Under the pieces are notes generated by a model. It made no database searches and was not told the DNA's origin. It worked only from the letters and a program-made list of their open reading frames with translations. Source: Cryobacterium psychrophilum (lineage in GTDB: Bacteria; Actinomycetota; Actinomycetes; Actinomycetales; Microbacteriaceae). Taken from it: a stretch of DNA of 64,000 nucleotides. Below are positions 8,774-16,599 of this stretch, in pieces (position 1 is the stretch's first letter; each line of letters opens with the position of its first letter). The stretch covers positions 1,426,001 to 1,490,000 of the forward strand of contig NZ_SODI01000001.1 in NCBI RefSeq assembly GCF_004365915.1, in the 5' to 3' direction. Both the position numbers and the translations under genes were made by a program.

Positions 8774-9661
8774 TCAACGCGCCCGTCCGTGCATCGTTGC
8801 CGCTATGACAATCGCGAGCTTGCCTGCGTTGGGGACACGAATGCGCGCCGCCAGCAGGTCGGCTGCCGGGGTTGCCCGCAGACGCTGGGTCAACGCGGCA
8901 AACAGTCCGTGTGCCGCGTCGACCGCTACGCGGCAGTTCTGTGGCAATTCCGGAATGACCGCCGCCGCCGCGTCGAGGTCGGCCTCGATGTCGGCAACCA
9001 GGTCCAACTTCTGTGTTTCGGTCAGGCGATCGGGATCGATGTGCGGGAAGTAGTTTCGACCCAGATCGTGCCAGTCGGCGCGAAGGTCGCGCAGAAAGTT
9101 GATCTTCTGAAAGGCAGACCCCAGCCTCCGGGCACCACTCTCGAGCCGTGCGCGTTGGTCGGAATCGCATGGAACCCCGGCCAGGAACGCGTTCAGGCAC
9201 ATGAGCCCGATGACTTCTGCCGACCCGTAGATGTAGTCGCTCACCTCGTCGACCGTGAAGCCTGCGGGGTCGAGGTCACGTCTCATGGATGCGAAGAACG
9301 GGCGGGTCAGCTCTGCTCCGAACCCGACAGAGCGGGCCGTGACGGCAAACGAGTGCACGGTGAGGTTGGTGCTGTATCCGGTCTGCAGGGTCGTCTCGGT
9401 TTCGACTTCGAGAGCATCCAGTAGGGCACGCTGGGCGTCAACATCCAGTCCTGCCGCAGCGGCCGCCCCATCGACGACCTCATCCGCGATGCGCACGAGC
9501 CCGTAGATGTTCTCGATGTGCGGCCTGATCTGCCGACCCAACAGGCGGGTGGCCATTCCGAAGGAGGTCGAATACTCGCGGATGATCCCGGCCGAGCTCA
9601 TATGCGCGGCGTGAGAATACAGGCTGAGGCCGTTCGCGGCATCCGTTCGCTGAATTGTCAT
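8774..9661 (-). CDS. crtB: Phytoene synthase
   Basis: Condenses two geranylgeranyl diphosphates to 15-cis-phytoene, the first committed carotenoid step. It is a squalene/phytoene synthase-fold protein of 295 residues. The first Asp-rich motif lies in GLVRIADEVVDG (substrate-Mg binding), and the second region is INFLRDLRADWHDLGRNYFP, the classical signature. The ATG at 9661 was chosen over one five codons upstream because it forms an ATGA overlap with the crtE stop, the coupling used throughout this operon. Confidence 0.95.
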   Translation of the reverse strand: MTIQRTDAANGLSLYSHAAHMSSAGIIREYSTSFGMATRLLGRQIRPHIENIYGLVRIADEVVDGAAAAAGLDVDAQRALLDALEVETETTLQTGYSTNLTVHSFAVTARSVGFGAELTRPFFASMRRDLDPAGFTVDEVSDYIYGSAEVIGLMCLNAFLAGVPCDSDQRARLESGARRLGSAFQKINFLRDLRADWHDLGRNYFPHIDPDRLTETQKLDLVADIEADLDAAAAVIPELPQNCRVAVDAAHGLFAALTQRLRATPAADLLAARIRVPNAGKLAIVIAATMHGRAR

Positions 9662-10728
9662 GCGGATCGGTCGCATGCCTTGTGCGCCACTTCCTCGAGT
9701 TGCAGGCGCAAGCTGGAGGGGATGGCCGGAGAGTCGATCGCTGCAATGGCGAAATGCGCATAGTCGGTGATCAGGCCCTCGATGAAGTCGCGTGCGCCAC
9801 TGCTCTGCAGGATCTGCCGCACCCGGTCAGCATCCGACGCGGTGATCTCTGCCTGCGACAGGATGCCCGCCAGTTCGTCGGTATCGCTTCGCTGCAACGC
9901 GGAGCACATCAGCAGCGTCATTTTGCCTTCGCGCAGGTCGCTTGTCGAGCTCTTGCCCGTCTCGTCTTCAGCACCAAAGGCCCCCAGAATGTCGTCACGC
10001 AACTGGAACGCAATACCAATATTGCGACCAAATTCACTCAAGCCACGCACCGTCGCCTCGCTCGCGTCGGCGAGGATCGCGCCGGCCTGCAGCGGAGCCT
10101 GGAAGGAATAGTGCGCCGTCTTCCACTGGGTCATCGACACCACATCGGAGAGCACGGGAACCTGAACACTGGTGCTGAAGGAGACATCGGCGAGTTCCCC
10201 GGCCGCGGTGACGAACACGCACTCCTCGAGCAGGTCCAACAGCGCCAGGCGTTTGTTCTCCGCCACACTCAACCGTGCCACCTGTCCCTGTGCCGCGTGA
10301 ATGAGCAGATCCCCGGCCAAGATGGCGGATGCCTCCCCCCACGTTGCCGCGGATCTCGCGCTCACGCCTCGAGCAGAAGCCTCTGCGGAGAATGTGCCGA
10401 GCAGATTCGGTTGTCCCCGCCGCGTCGTGTCGCCGTCGATGACGTCGTCGTGGAGCAGGAAGGCGGTGTGCAGCAGCTCGAAGGCCGTGGCAACAGCAAC
10501 GGCAGCGGCCTGGTTGTCACCCCCCAGCGCCTCGTAGGTGTTGACCACGAGGGCAGGGCGAAACTTCTTGCCGCCCTCGCTCGCGTGACGCGCGGCAGCC
10601 CACAGATCGGCATATTGGCCACCGAGCGTGGCCGCCAGGCGTTGCTTCTCATCGAAGAAGTCCGCGAGGCGCGTTGTCACCTCTGTGACGCGCGTGGAAG
10701 CACGAAAGAGGGATACTCGGGGCGTCAT
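9658..10728 (-). CDS. crtE: Geranylgeranyl diphosphate synthase (polyprenyl synthetase)
   Basis: Chain-elongating trans-prenyltransferase that supplies C20 GGPP to CrtB. It has 356 residues. The first Asp-rich motif is LLHDDVIDGDTTRRG near residue 93. The second is FQLRDDILGAFG near residue 245. The GGKKFRPAL and KTAHYSF segments are also typical. It overlaps the idi stop by 4 nt. Location inside a crt operon favours CrtE over a quinone-chain or housekeeping synthase. Confidence 0.93.
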   Translation of the reverse strand: MTPRVSLFRASTRVTEVTTRLADFFDEKQRLAATLGGQYADLWAAARHASEGGKKFRPALVVNTYEALGGDNQAAAVAVATAFELLHTAFLLHDDVIDGDTTRRGQPNLLGTFSAEASARGVSARSAATWGEASAILAGDLLIHAAQGQVARLSVAENKRLALLDLLEECVFVTAAGELADVSFSTSVQVPVLSDVVSMTQWKTAHYSFQAPLQAGAILADASEATVRGLSEFGRNIGIAFQLRDDILGAFGAEDETGKSSTSDLREGKMTLLMCSALQRSDTDELAGILSQAEITASDADRVRQILQSSGARDFIEGLITDYAHFAIAAIDSPAIPSSLRLQLEEVAHKACDRSA

Positions 10729-11291
10729 CGAAGCACGTCCTCACGTAATGCACTGGTTCCACCCAGCAGCGGCAGCACCTGGGCTTGGAGTACCAGCCAC
10801 GGGCTGAACGCCCACGGGGCCAGCCGGATCGACTGTCCCAGGCCGACGGCATCAACCCACGCATGGTCCATCACCTCGTCGGGATGCGCCTGCACCGGCC
10901 CCGGCGTCCACGCGACGTAAACCGGGCAGACCTCGTTCTCCACGATCCCCGAGGAATCGGTGGCCCGATAACGGAAATCCGGCAGCGCGAGTTCTACGCG
11001 TGACAGCTGCAGGCCCAGTTCGTAGTCGGCACGACGGTGAACCGCAGCAAGGCTCAGTTCCGCCGGCTGGGGGTGACCACAGAACGAGTTCGACCATACC
11101 CCCGGCCACGCCCGCTTCGTCAACGCGCGCCGAGTCACGAGCACCTCGCCGGCGTCGTTGAGAACGTGACAGGAGAATGCCAGGTGGAGAGGCGTGTCGA
11201 ACCCGTGCACGGTTGCCTTCGGCGCGGTGCCGACGGGTGTGCCGTCTGCGTTCAGCAGGACAACCTCTTCTACCTCGGTCATGTTCGGCAC
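10725..11291 (-). CDS. idi: Isopentenyl-diphosphate delta-isomerase, type I
   Basis: Interconverts IPP and DMAPP, supplying both CrtE and the DMAPP used by CrtEb. It is a Nudix-fold enzyme. The catalytic cysteine is in NSFCGHPQP and the acidic metal/proton residues are in VENEVCPVYVA. The GTG at 11291 was chosen because GGAGGGGG (11303-11296) sits 7 nt upstream. The ATG at 11282 would be 16 nt from that site, and an upstream ATG at 11315 would place the site inside the gene. This gives about 188 residues. It is the first gene of the carotenoid operon. Confidence 0.93.
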   Translation of the reverse strand: MPNMTEVEEVVLLNADGTPVGTAPKATVHGFDTPLHLAFSCHVLNDAGEVLVTRRALTKRAWPGVWSNSFCGHPQPAELSLAAVHRRADYELGLQLSRVELALPDFRYRATDSSGIVENEVCPVYVAWTPGPVQAHPDEVMDHAWVDAVGLGQSIRLAPWAFSPWLVLQAQVLPLLGGTSALREDVLR

Positions 11292-11371
11292 CGCACCCCC
11301 TCCGGGTAATTTCATCTAACTTAGCAAGTAAATAGGTTGGCAAGCATTACGTACAGTAATATAATACTCTT
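11292..11371. promoter_or_regulatory. Divergent idi/crt operon and crtR control region
   Basis: For the regulator on the plus strand there is TTGGCA (11337-11342), a 17-bp spacer and TATAAT (11360-11365). The regulator ATG follows after 6 nt, so its mRNA should be leaderless. The same TTGGCAA reads TTGCCAA on the other strand and can serve as -35 for the idi operon, with TTAGAT about 18 bp on. The two promoters would then overlap face to face. An inverted repeat ACTT-AGC-AAGT (11319-11329) lies between the idi ribosome site and the shared -35 and is a candidate operator. Confidence 0.65.
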
Positions 11372-11962
11372 ATGCCCGTGCCGCACAACAGGCCTTCCCA
11401 GCCCGCGGATTTGATGCTTGACCCTCGCGTCATTGATCCGCATCAGGAACTCGTTGACTATTCGTCGATGAACGAGGCCGAAATCGCGCAGGTCACCCGG
11501 GTGCTCGTGGGCATCCGTCGGTGGCGCGAGTCGGAAGAGGCCTTGAGCTTCAAGTCGAGAAATCACATGCGACTCAACGAAACCGACATGAAGGCGCTCC
11601 GCTTCCTGGTCGTGTCACAGAACCAGAACGTTGTGGCCACCCCCGGCGCCCTCGCCGAGCACCTGAGCATCTCCAGTGCCGCGACGACCAAACTGTTGGA
11701 CCGTTTGACGGCCGGCGACCACATCGAGCGCTCACCTCATCCCACGGATCGTCGCGCGTTGATGATCACGATCACCAAGCGAACGCATGAGCAGGTCAGG
11801 GATTCGGTGGGCCGAACTCACGCCCTTCGATTCGACGCGGTCGCCCGCCTCACGGGGGCGGAGCGCGAGGTCGTCATCCGCTTCTTGAACGATCTCTGTC
11901 AACCCCGGGACGAAACAGACGTAAGTGCCGGCGTGACTGTTCCGGTCACTCCTTCGGAGTAA
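11372..11962 (+). CDS. MarR-family regulator of the carotenoid operon (CrtR-like)
   Basis: A 196-residue winged-helix protein. The HTH lies around residues 85-115 (ALAEHLSISSAATTKLLDRL), followed by the wing PHPTDRRALMITIT typical of MarR. A roughly 45-residue N-terminal extension precedes the first dimerisation helix. It is divergent from idi-crt with an intervening palindrome. In C. glutamicum the divergently encoded MarR protein CrtR represses crtE and is released by GGPP. The same role is inferred here. The ATG at 11372 coincides with the predicted transcription start. It is convergent with the sensor kinase, 21 bp apart. Confidence 0.85.
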   Translation: MPVPHNRPSQPADLMLDPRVIDPHQELVDYSSMNEAEIAQVTRVLVGIRRWRESEEALSFKSRNHMRLNETDMKALRFLVVSQNQNVVATPGALAEHLSISSAATTKLLDRLTAGDHIERSPHPTDRRALMITITKRTHEQVRDSVGRTHALRFDAVARLTGAEREVVIRFLNDLCQPRDETDVSAGVTVPVTPSE

Positions 11963-11983
11963 CCTGGCGGTCGACAGAGCAGC

Positions 11984-13183
11984 CTAGCCCCGCGGCAGTT
12001 CGATGCGCACGATCCCGCCCGGTCGGTCTGTGACCACCGCGACACGCCCGCCGAACCGAGCAACCACGTCGGCGACCAGCGCCAGGCCGAGCCCATAGTG
12101 CCGCGAGGTCTCCATGGGCGGACGACGTGACGAGAATCGCTCAAACGGCCGGGTATCCACCGGAAACCCCGGTCCGTCATCGGTCACCTCAACCGTGACC
12201 AGGCGAGGGGTTCCCGTTATCGTGATTGCCACGGTGCTCACGGCGTGGTCGAGTGCGTTCGCGAGTAGTGCGAGGTACACGCGGCGCAGCGGCGCCTCGA
12301 CGGCCTGGATGACCGCAGGATCTCCCCGATGGGCCACGTCGACGGACAATGAGCGGTCCTGCGCGGCGGCGACAACGCTCCCGACGGCATCATCGGCCAG
12401 TTGGCCCAGGTCAACGTCGACCATGCCGACATCGCGGGTATCGGCGGCGACGAGGAGATCCTCAACGATTCCCGTCAGTGCCTTCGTGTCCTTCTCCACC
12501 GCTGCCACCTCGGCCGCGAGCGCGGAGTCGCGATCTTCGCGTGCGAGGGCGCGCCGAAGCATTTGCACCCGGGTGCTGAGCAGGGTCAACGGGGTACGCA
12601 GCTCGTGACTGGCATCGGCGACGAAACGGCGCTGCAGCGCGAGAGCTTCGATCAACGGTTTCATGGCGTGCCGTGACAGCAGGTAGCCGGCCCCACCGGC
12701 GGCGACCGCACCCACAATCCCGGCAATCACGAGTGACCACAGCAGGCGGCCGATTTCCTCGCCCGTTTCTCGCCGGTCGATGGCGACCTGAACCGTCAGG
12801 CCCTTGTCGGCCCGGGTTCTCACGCTGTACGACGTACCGTCGGATTCGACTGTGGAATCGACGACGGAGCGGGTAGCGGTGACATCGCGAAGCGCATCAC
12901 GGTCGGGGAGTCCCTCCGGCAGCGTCTTCCCGGAGGCAATCTGGCCGTCGCGCATCGTGATCACATAGGTACCGACGGCCGCTTCATCCCCGCGGAGATC
13001 CTGCGCGGCGCTGGTCAGGGCACGATTCATCGACTCCTGGATGCTCGCCGACACGATGGCAAAGGCCACCAACCCGACGAGGGCGACAATGGCGACGATG
13101 AGGGCCGAAAACTGCAGCGCGAGCCGCAACGATGTGCGGCGCAGCAGGCGTTCGTCCGCGGTGAGGTCACGTCGAACCATCAT
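11984..13183 (-). CDS. Two-component sensor histidine kinase
   Basis: A 399-residue membrane kinase. TM1 spans about residues 21-46, a roughly 100-residue extracytoplasmic sensor follows, and TM2 spans about 148-170. The HisKA domain has FVADASHELRTPLT with His193 as phospho-acceptor. The HATPase domain has an N-box (LLANALDHA), a G1 box (DDGPGFP) and a G2 box (GLGLALVADVV). Its start overlaps the response regulator stop by 4 nt, so the pair is co-translated. The signal is unknown. The divergent flavin/redox operon suggests a redox or metal cue, but that is inference from position. Confidence 0.93.
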   Translation of the reverse strand: MMVRRDLTADERLLRRTSLRLALQFSALIVAIVALVGLVAFAIVSASIQESMNRALTSAAQDLRGDEAAVGTYVITMRDGQIASGKTLPEGLPDRDALRDVTATRSVVDSTVESDGTSYSVRTRADKGLTVQVAIDRRETGEEIGRLLWSLVIAGIVGAVAAGGAGYLLSRHAMKPLIEALALQRRFVADASHELRTPLTLLSTRVQMLRRALAREDRDSALAAEVAAVEKDTKALTGIVEDLLVAADTRDVGMVDVDLGQLADDAVGSVVAAAQDRSLSVDVAHRGDPAVIQAVEAPLRRVYLALLANALDHAVSTVAITITGTPRLVTVEVTDDGPGFPVDTRPFERFSSRRPPMETSRHYGLGLALVADVVARFGGRVAVVTDRPGGIVRIELPRG

Positions 13184-13848
13184 GACTCCCCCAGCCGGTA
13201 GCCGATTCCGCGAATCGTGGTGACACAGCCGCGTCCGAGTTTGCGGCGCAGATAATGCACATACGTGTCGACGACGCCGATGTCTTCCGCGTCAGGGAAC
13301 ACCCGACGCAGCAGCGTTTCGCGTTCAAAGACCTGAGACGGTTCGCGGGACAATTCACGCAACAGGTCCGCTTCACGCTCGGACAGGGCCACCACCTCGC
13401 TGCTGGCCAGGCGCACGAGGCGGGATTCGGTGTCGAAAGCGGCGCCGCCCGGAAGCCGAATCGTTGTCGCCGCAGTGCGGTGTCGGCGGAGAAGCGCGCG
13501 CACGCGAGCGAGGAGCTCATCGACATCGAATGGCTTGGCCAGGTAATCCTCGGCGCCGCGGTCGAGGCCATCCACTCGATCTGCGGGGTTGCCGAGCGCA
13601 GAAAGAATCAGGGTGGGCGCCTCGATCCCGGCGGCGCGAAGCTTGCCGAGAACATCGAGGCCGTCGATCAGGGGAAGTCCGCGGTCGAGCACCAAGGCGT
13701 CCCAGTCTTCCGTCAGGGCGAGATGAAGCGCGCGTTGTCCGTCGCGAGCCGTCCTGACGTGATACCCCTCCCCCGTGAAGAGAGTCTCGAGCATGCGCAG
13801 CAGCTCGGCGTCGTCTTCGACGACGAGGAGGCGGGGGGTCGGCGGCAT
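13180..13848 (-). CDS. OmpR-family response regulator
   Basis: A 222-residue cytosolic regulator. The receiver domain (1-120) has the acidic pair ED at 11-12, the phospho-acceptor Asp55 in ALVLDRGLP and the lysine in YLAKPFD. The winged-helix output domain ends in VVDTYVHYLRRKLG and TIRGIGYRLGE. The ATG at 13848 was chosen because TATACT (13860-13855) ends 6 nt before it, giving a leaderless start. A TTG two codons upstream is the alternative. It probably controls itself and the divergent oxidoreductase operon through repeats in the shared promoter. Confidence 0.93.
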   Translation of the reverse strand: MPPTPRLLVVEDDAELLRMLETLFTGEGYHVRTARDGQRALHLALTEDWDALVLDRGLPLIDGLDVLGKLRAAGIEAPTLILSALGNPADRVDGLDRGAEDYLAKPFDVDELLARVRALLRRHRTAATTIRLPGGAAFDTESRLVRLASSEVVALSEREADLLRELSREPSQVFERETLLRRVFPDAEDIGVVDTYVHYLRRKLGRGCVTTIRGIGYRLGES

Positions 13849-13854
13849 AGACAA

Positions 13855-13910
13855 AGTATAGGGAGGGCGCAGCTACTAAGAATTCTGGAAGAAATCTGGA
13901 CGATTGTGGA
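13855..13910. promoter_or_regulatory. Response-regulator promoter with phased TCTGGA direct repeats
   Basis: On the minus strand TATACT (13860-13855) precedes the regulator ATG by 6 nt. Further out in the 98-bp divergent gap lie TCTGGA at 13884-13889 and 13895-13900 (11-bp period), with a related TGTGGA at 13905-13910. Half-sites in tandem at 10-11 bp are the usual layout of OmpR/PhoB-class binding sites. They lie just upstream of the expected -35 position, which would suit activation. No good -35 hexamer is visible, in keeping with an activated promoter. Confidence 0.5.
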
Positions 13911-13946
13911 GAACAGCAGACACCCGTCTTGAGAATCGAGTCCAAA

Positions 13947-15359
13947 ATGTCCCTTCGAACTGAACCCGCGCGCAGGTTCAGTCCCGACCGGATCGACCGT
14001 ACCCGGCGCGTGCAGTCCCGCCGCCGGGCACGCATGGCCGACCTGCTCGCCGTGGTGAGCAGCACCTCCGTGGCGACCGCCGTTGCGCTCTACCTTGCGT
14101 ACGGCGGCCTCGCCTCCGTCACCGACGCCGCCTCTGCAATCACCTCCGTCGGGATCGTGACCGGCCTGGTGGGAACGGACCTCATTCTTGTCATGCTCGT
14201 GCTCGCCGCGCGCGTCCCTCTCATCGACCGCGTTGTCGGCCAGGACAAGGCGATGGCCTTCCACCGCAAGCTCGGCAAGCCCGCGCTCTACCTGATCCTC
14301 GCCCACGGCGTTCTCCTCACCATTGGTTATGCAATGGCCGACGGGTCGAGCGTGGTTGCGGAGACCATCGCGTTGTTCAACGGGCCCGACTTCGCACTGG
14401 CGTATCTGGGCCTCGGTTTGCTGCTGGCCGTCGTCGTGACCTCCGTGCTCGCGGTGCGCCGCCGGTTCTCGTATGAGGCCTGGCACCTCATCCACATGCT
14501 CAGCTATGCCGCCGTGCTGGTCGCCGTTCCGCACCAGCTCAGTTCCGGCGCCGTGCTGGCCGACGGCACGTGGCAACGCGTGTACTGGCTCGGTCTGTAC
14601 GTGCTCGCGTTCGGTTCGATCGGCCTGTTCCGTTTCATCGTGCCCATGGTGCGAAGCGCCCGCCACGACATACGCGTCGCGAAAGTGGAATCGATCGCCC
14701 CCGGGGTGGTGTCGATCCACCTGTCCGGGAGCGATCTCGACCGGCTGCGCACCAAGGGTGGACAGTACGCGATCTGGCGATTCTGGACCGGAACGACCTG
14801 GTGGCACGCGCACCCCATCTCCTTCTCCGCCGTGCCCACCACAGGCACTGCTCGCATCACGGTTCGGGACTTCGGTCGCGGTAGCCGGACTCTGGGCCGC
14901 GTGCGCCCGGGAACCCGGGTGTCGATAGAGGGCCCCTACGGGGTATTCACGGATGCCCACCGCTCCGCACCCCGACTCGCCGTCATCGCCGCGGGGATCG
15001 GGATCACACCCATCCGCTCGCTGCTCGAGGGGTCGTCGCTGCGTCCAGGCGAAGCCACCGTGATCCTCCGTGGAACCGACGACTCGCAGCGTTACCTGTG
15101 GGACGAGATCGGCTCCCTGGCCGGCCTGCGCGGCAGCATGATCCACACCATGATGGGAGCGCGGCCGCCCGGTCTCGCGACCTGGATGTCGGCCGAGGCG
15201 CTCGAACGCGGGGTCACGATCAGCAGCGCATTGCCGCACCTACTGGATTCTGACCTCTATATCTGCGGCCCGCAGGCGTGGACCTACCTGGTCGTGCGCG
15301 ACGCGCTCGCCGCCGGCCTGCCCGCAACACAACTCCACGTGGAAAGGTTCGACTGGTGA
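13947..15359 (+). CDS. Flavocytochrome oxidoreductase (ferric reductase-like membrane domain plus FAD/NAD(P)H module)
   Basis: About 470 residues. The N-terminal half has six predicted helices with paired histidines (FHRKLGKPALYLILAHG and WHLIHMLSYAAVLVAVPH) that can hold two b-hemes, as in ferric reductase-like domains. The C-terminal half is a ferredoxin-NADP reductase module. It has WWHAHPISFS for FAD, AIAAGIGITP-like glycines (near residue 355) and DLYICGPQAW for the nicotinamide nucleotide. It would move electrons from NAD(P)H across the membrane. The next two genes supply a probable extracytoplasmic flavoprotein acceptor and its flavinylating enzyme. ATG 13947 is preferred over an in-frame TTG at 13929. 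Confidence 0.88.
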   Translation: MSLRTEPARRFSPDRIDRTRRVQSRRRARMADLLAVVSSTSVATAVALYLAYGGLASVTDAASAITSVGIVTGLVGTDLILVMLVLAARVPLIDRVVGQDKAMAFHRKLGKPALYLILAHGVLLTIGYAMADGSSVVAETIALFNGPDFALAYLGLGLLLAVVVTSVLAVRRRFSYEAWHLIHMLSYAAVLVAVPHQLSSGAVLADGTWQRVYWLGLYVLAFGSIGLFRFIVPMVRSARHDIRVAKVESIAPGVVSIHLSGSDLDRLRTKGGQYAIWRFWTGTTWWHAHPISFSAVPTTGTARITVRDFGRGSRTLGRVRPGTRVSIEGPYGVFTDAHRSAPRLAVIAAGIGITPIRSLLEGSSLRPGEATVILRGTDDSQRYLWDEIGSLAGLRGSMIHTMMGARPPGLATWMSAEALERGVTISSALPHLLDSDLYICGPQAWTYLVVRDALAAGLPATQLHVERFDW

Positions 15360-15853
15360 GACGCCGCGCGATTGCCCTCAGCCTCCTCTCCTCATCCATG
15401 GTGCTCGCCGCCGGCTATCAGTTCGGCGTACAGTCCCACGCTATCGACGCGGCCAACCTGGCGAGCGCGAGCGTGGCATCCGCTGCGGCCTCAGGTGCCA
15501 CACCGGCACCGAGCGACACCACCGCGGGGGCCGCCTCGTCAGCTGCGGGAACCGGCAGCGCGAAGCCGTCGAGTGTCTCCGGAACATTCACCGGCGCCAG
15601 CGAGCGGACCCGATTCGGGAACGTGCAGGTACAGATCACGGTCGCAAATAGCACGATCACGGACGTTTCCGCACTGCAGCTGACCAATGCGGACGGGAGG
15701 TCTGTTGCGATCAGCAATTATGCCGCTCCCGTGCTCCGACAGGAGGCGCTCTCGGCGCAGTCCGCACACGTGCAGAGCGTGTCGGGTGCGACGTACACCA
15801 GCAACGGCTACCTCAGTTCCCTGCAATCGGCGCTGGACCAGGCCGGGATCTGA
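15356..15853 (+). CDS. Exported FMN-binding domain protein
   Basis: 165 residues. An N-terminal signal or anchor (MRRRAIALSLLSSSMVLAAG) is followed by an Ala/Ser/Thr-rich linker to about residue 73. The C-terminal FMN_bind domain ends in SVSGATYTS. In NqrC/RnfG-type domains the threonine of SGAT is joined to FMN by ApbE; here that is Thr146. The start is GTG 15356, overlapping the upstream stop as GTGA, with GGAAAGG 8 nt before it. There is no lipobox cysteine, so it is probably tethered by an uncleaved helix or secreted. It is the likely electron acceptor of the flavocytochrome. Confidence 0.88.
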   Translation: MRRRAIALSLLSSSMVLAAGYQFGVQSHAIDAANLASASVASAAASGATPAPSDTTAGAASSAAGTGSAKPSSVSGTFTGASERTRFGNVQVQITVANSTITDVSALQLTNADGRSVAISNYAAPVLRQEALSAQSAHVQSVSGATYTSNGYLSSLQSALDQAGI

Positions 15854-15855
15854 TC

Positions 15856-16590
15856 GTGGGCGTGCACGTCTTTGCCACCATGGGAACCATGGTGAGCATC
15901 CGCTTCGCCGGAGATGTCCCCGGCAGTGAGATTCTCGCCGGGGTGGAGCGGGTGTTCCACGGCATCGACGTGCAATTCAGCCTGTATCGGGCCGAGTCCG
16001 AGATCAGCCGGGTCGCCAGGGGCGAGCTGGCCCTCACCGCAACGAGCGAACTGTTTCGGGAAACCTATGCCCGCGCGATCGAGTGGCGCAGACTCACGAA
16101 CGATGCGTTCACGCCGTACCGACCGGATGGTGTCATTGACCTCTCCGGCCTGGTGAAGGCCGATGCCATCGAGGCGGCAGGGACGGTTCTCGTCTCGGGC
16201 GGGGAGGTGAACTGGGTGCTGAATGCCGGCGGTGATGTGCTCTCGTGTGGTGACGTCGCCGGGGAGCCCTGGAGCGTGGGCATCGTCGACCCCGACGATC
16301 GCTCTGGCCTGCTGGGGGCCATGCCCCTCTCCCCGGAGCGGCGAGCGATGGCAACCTCGGGAACGGCGGAACGCGGCGAGCACGTCTGGCGGAGCGACCG
16401 CTCGAGCCGATATCGGCAGGTGACCGTTGTGGCCGCCGACATCGTGACGGCAGATGTTCTCGCCACCACGGTCCTCGCCGGCGGGGAACAGGCACGCGAC
16501 GACGTTCTGTCGCGGTTCGACGTGGACCTGCTTACCGTTGACCTCGACGGCGGATTGACCGCGACGCCGATGCTCCGGCAGCGGCGCTGA
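15856..16590 (+). CDS. apbE: FAD:protein FMN transferase (ApbE family), short form
   Basis: Transfers FMN from FAD to a threonine of FMN_bind proteins. It has 244 residues, shorter than the roughly 310-350 of lipoprotein ApbE, with no signal peptide. Visible family elements are the N-terminal ATMGTMVSIRF, DLSGLVKADAIEAA, NAGGDVLSCG and MATSGTAER. The usual K-G after DLSG..-K reads K-A here. The GTG start is 2 nt after the FMN_bind stop. Lack of a signal suggests cytosolic flavinylation before export, or export by another route; this is not resolved by sequence. It is convergent with the acetamidase, 9 bp away. Confidence 0.88.
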   Translation: MGVHVFATMGTMVSIRFAGDVPGSEILAGVERVFHGIDVQFSLYRAESEISRVARGELALTATSELFRETYARAIEWRRLTNDAFTPYRPDGVIDLSGLVKADAIEAAGTVLVSGGEVNWVLNAGGDVLSCGDVAGEPWSVGIVDPDDRSGLLGAMPLSPERRAMATSGTAERGEHVWRSDRSSRYRQVTVVAADIVTADVLATTVLAGGEQARDDVLSRFDVDLLTVDLDGGLTATPMLRQRR

Positions 16591-16599
16591 CCCCAGAAC

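Noticed and set aside
7755..10920. Large plus-strand frames opposite crtI, crtB and crtE
   Set aside because: No recognisable domains; fully overlapped by recognised carotenoid genes.
10725..11315. idi start at ATG 11315
   Set aside because: It would place the strong GGAGGGGG site inside the coding region; GTG 11291 has correct spacing.
13713..15239. 508-codon minus-strand frame opposite the flavocytochrome
   Set aside because: Glu/Gly/His/Arg-rich composition and overlap with the well-supported oxidoreductase and response-regulator genes.
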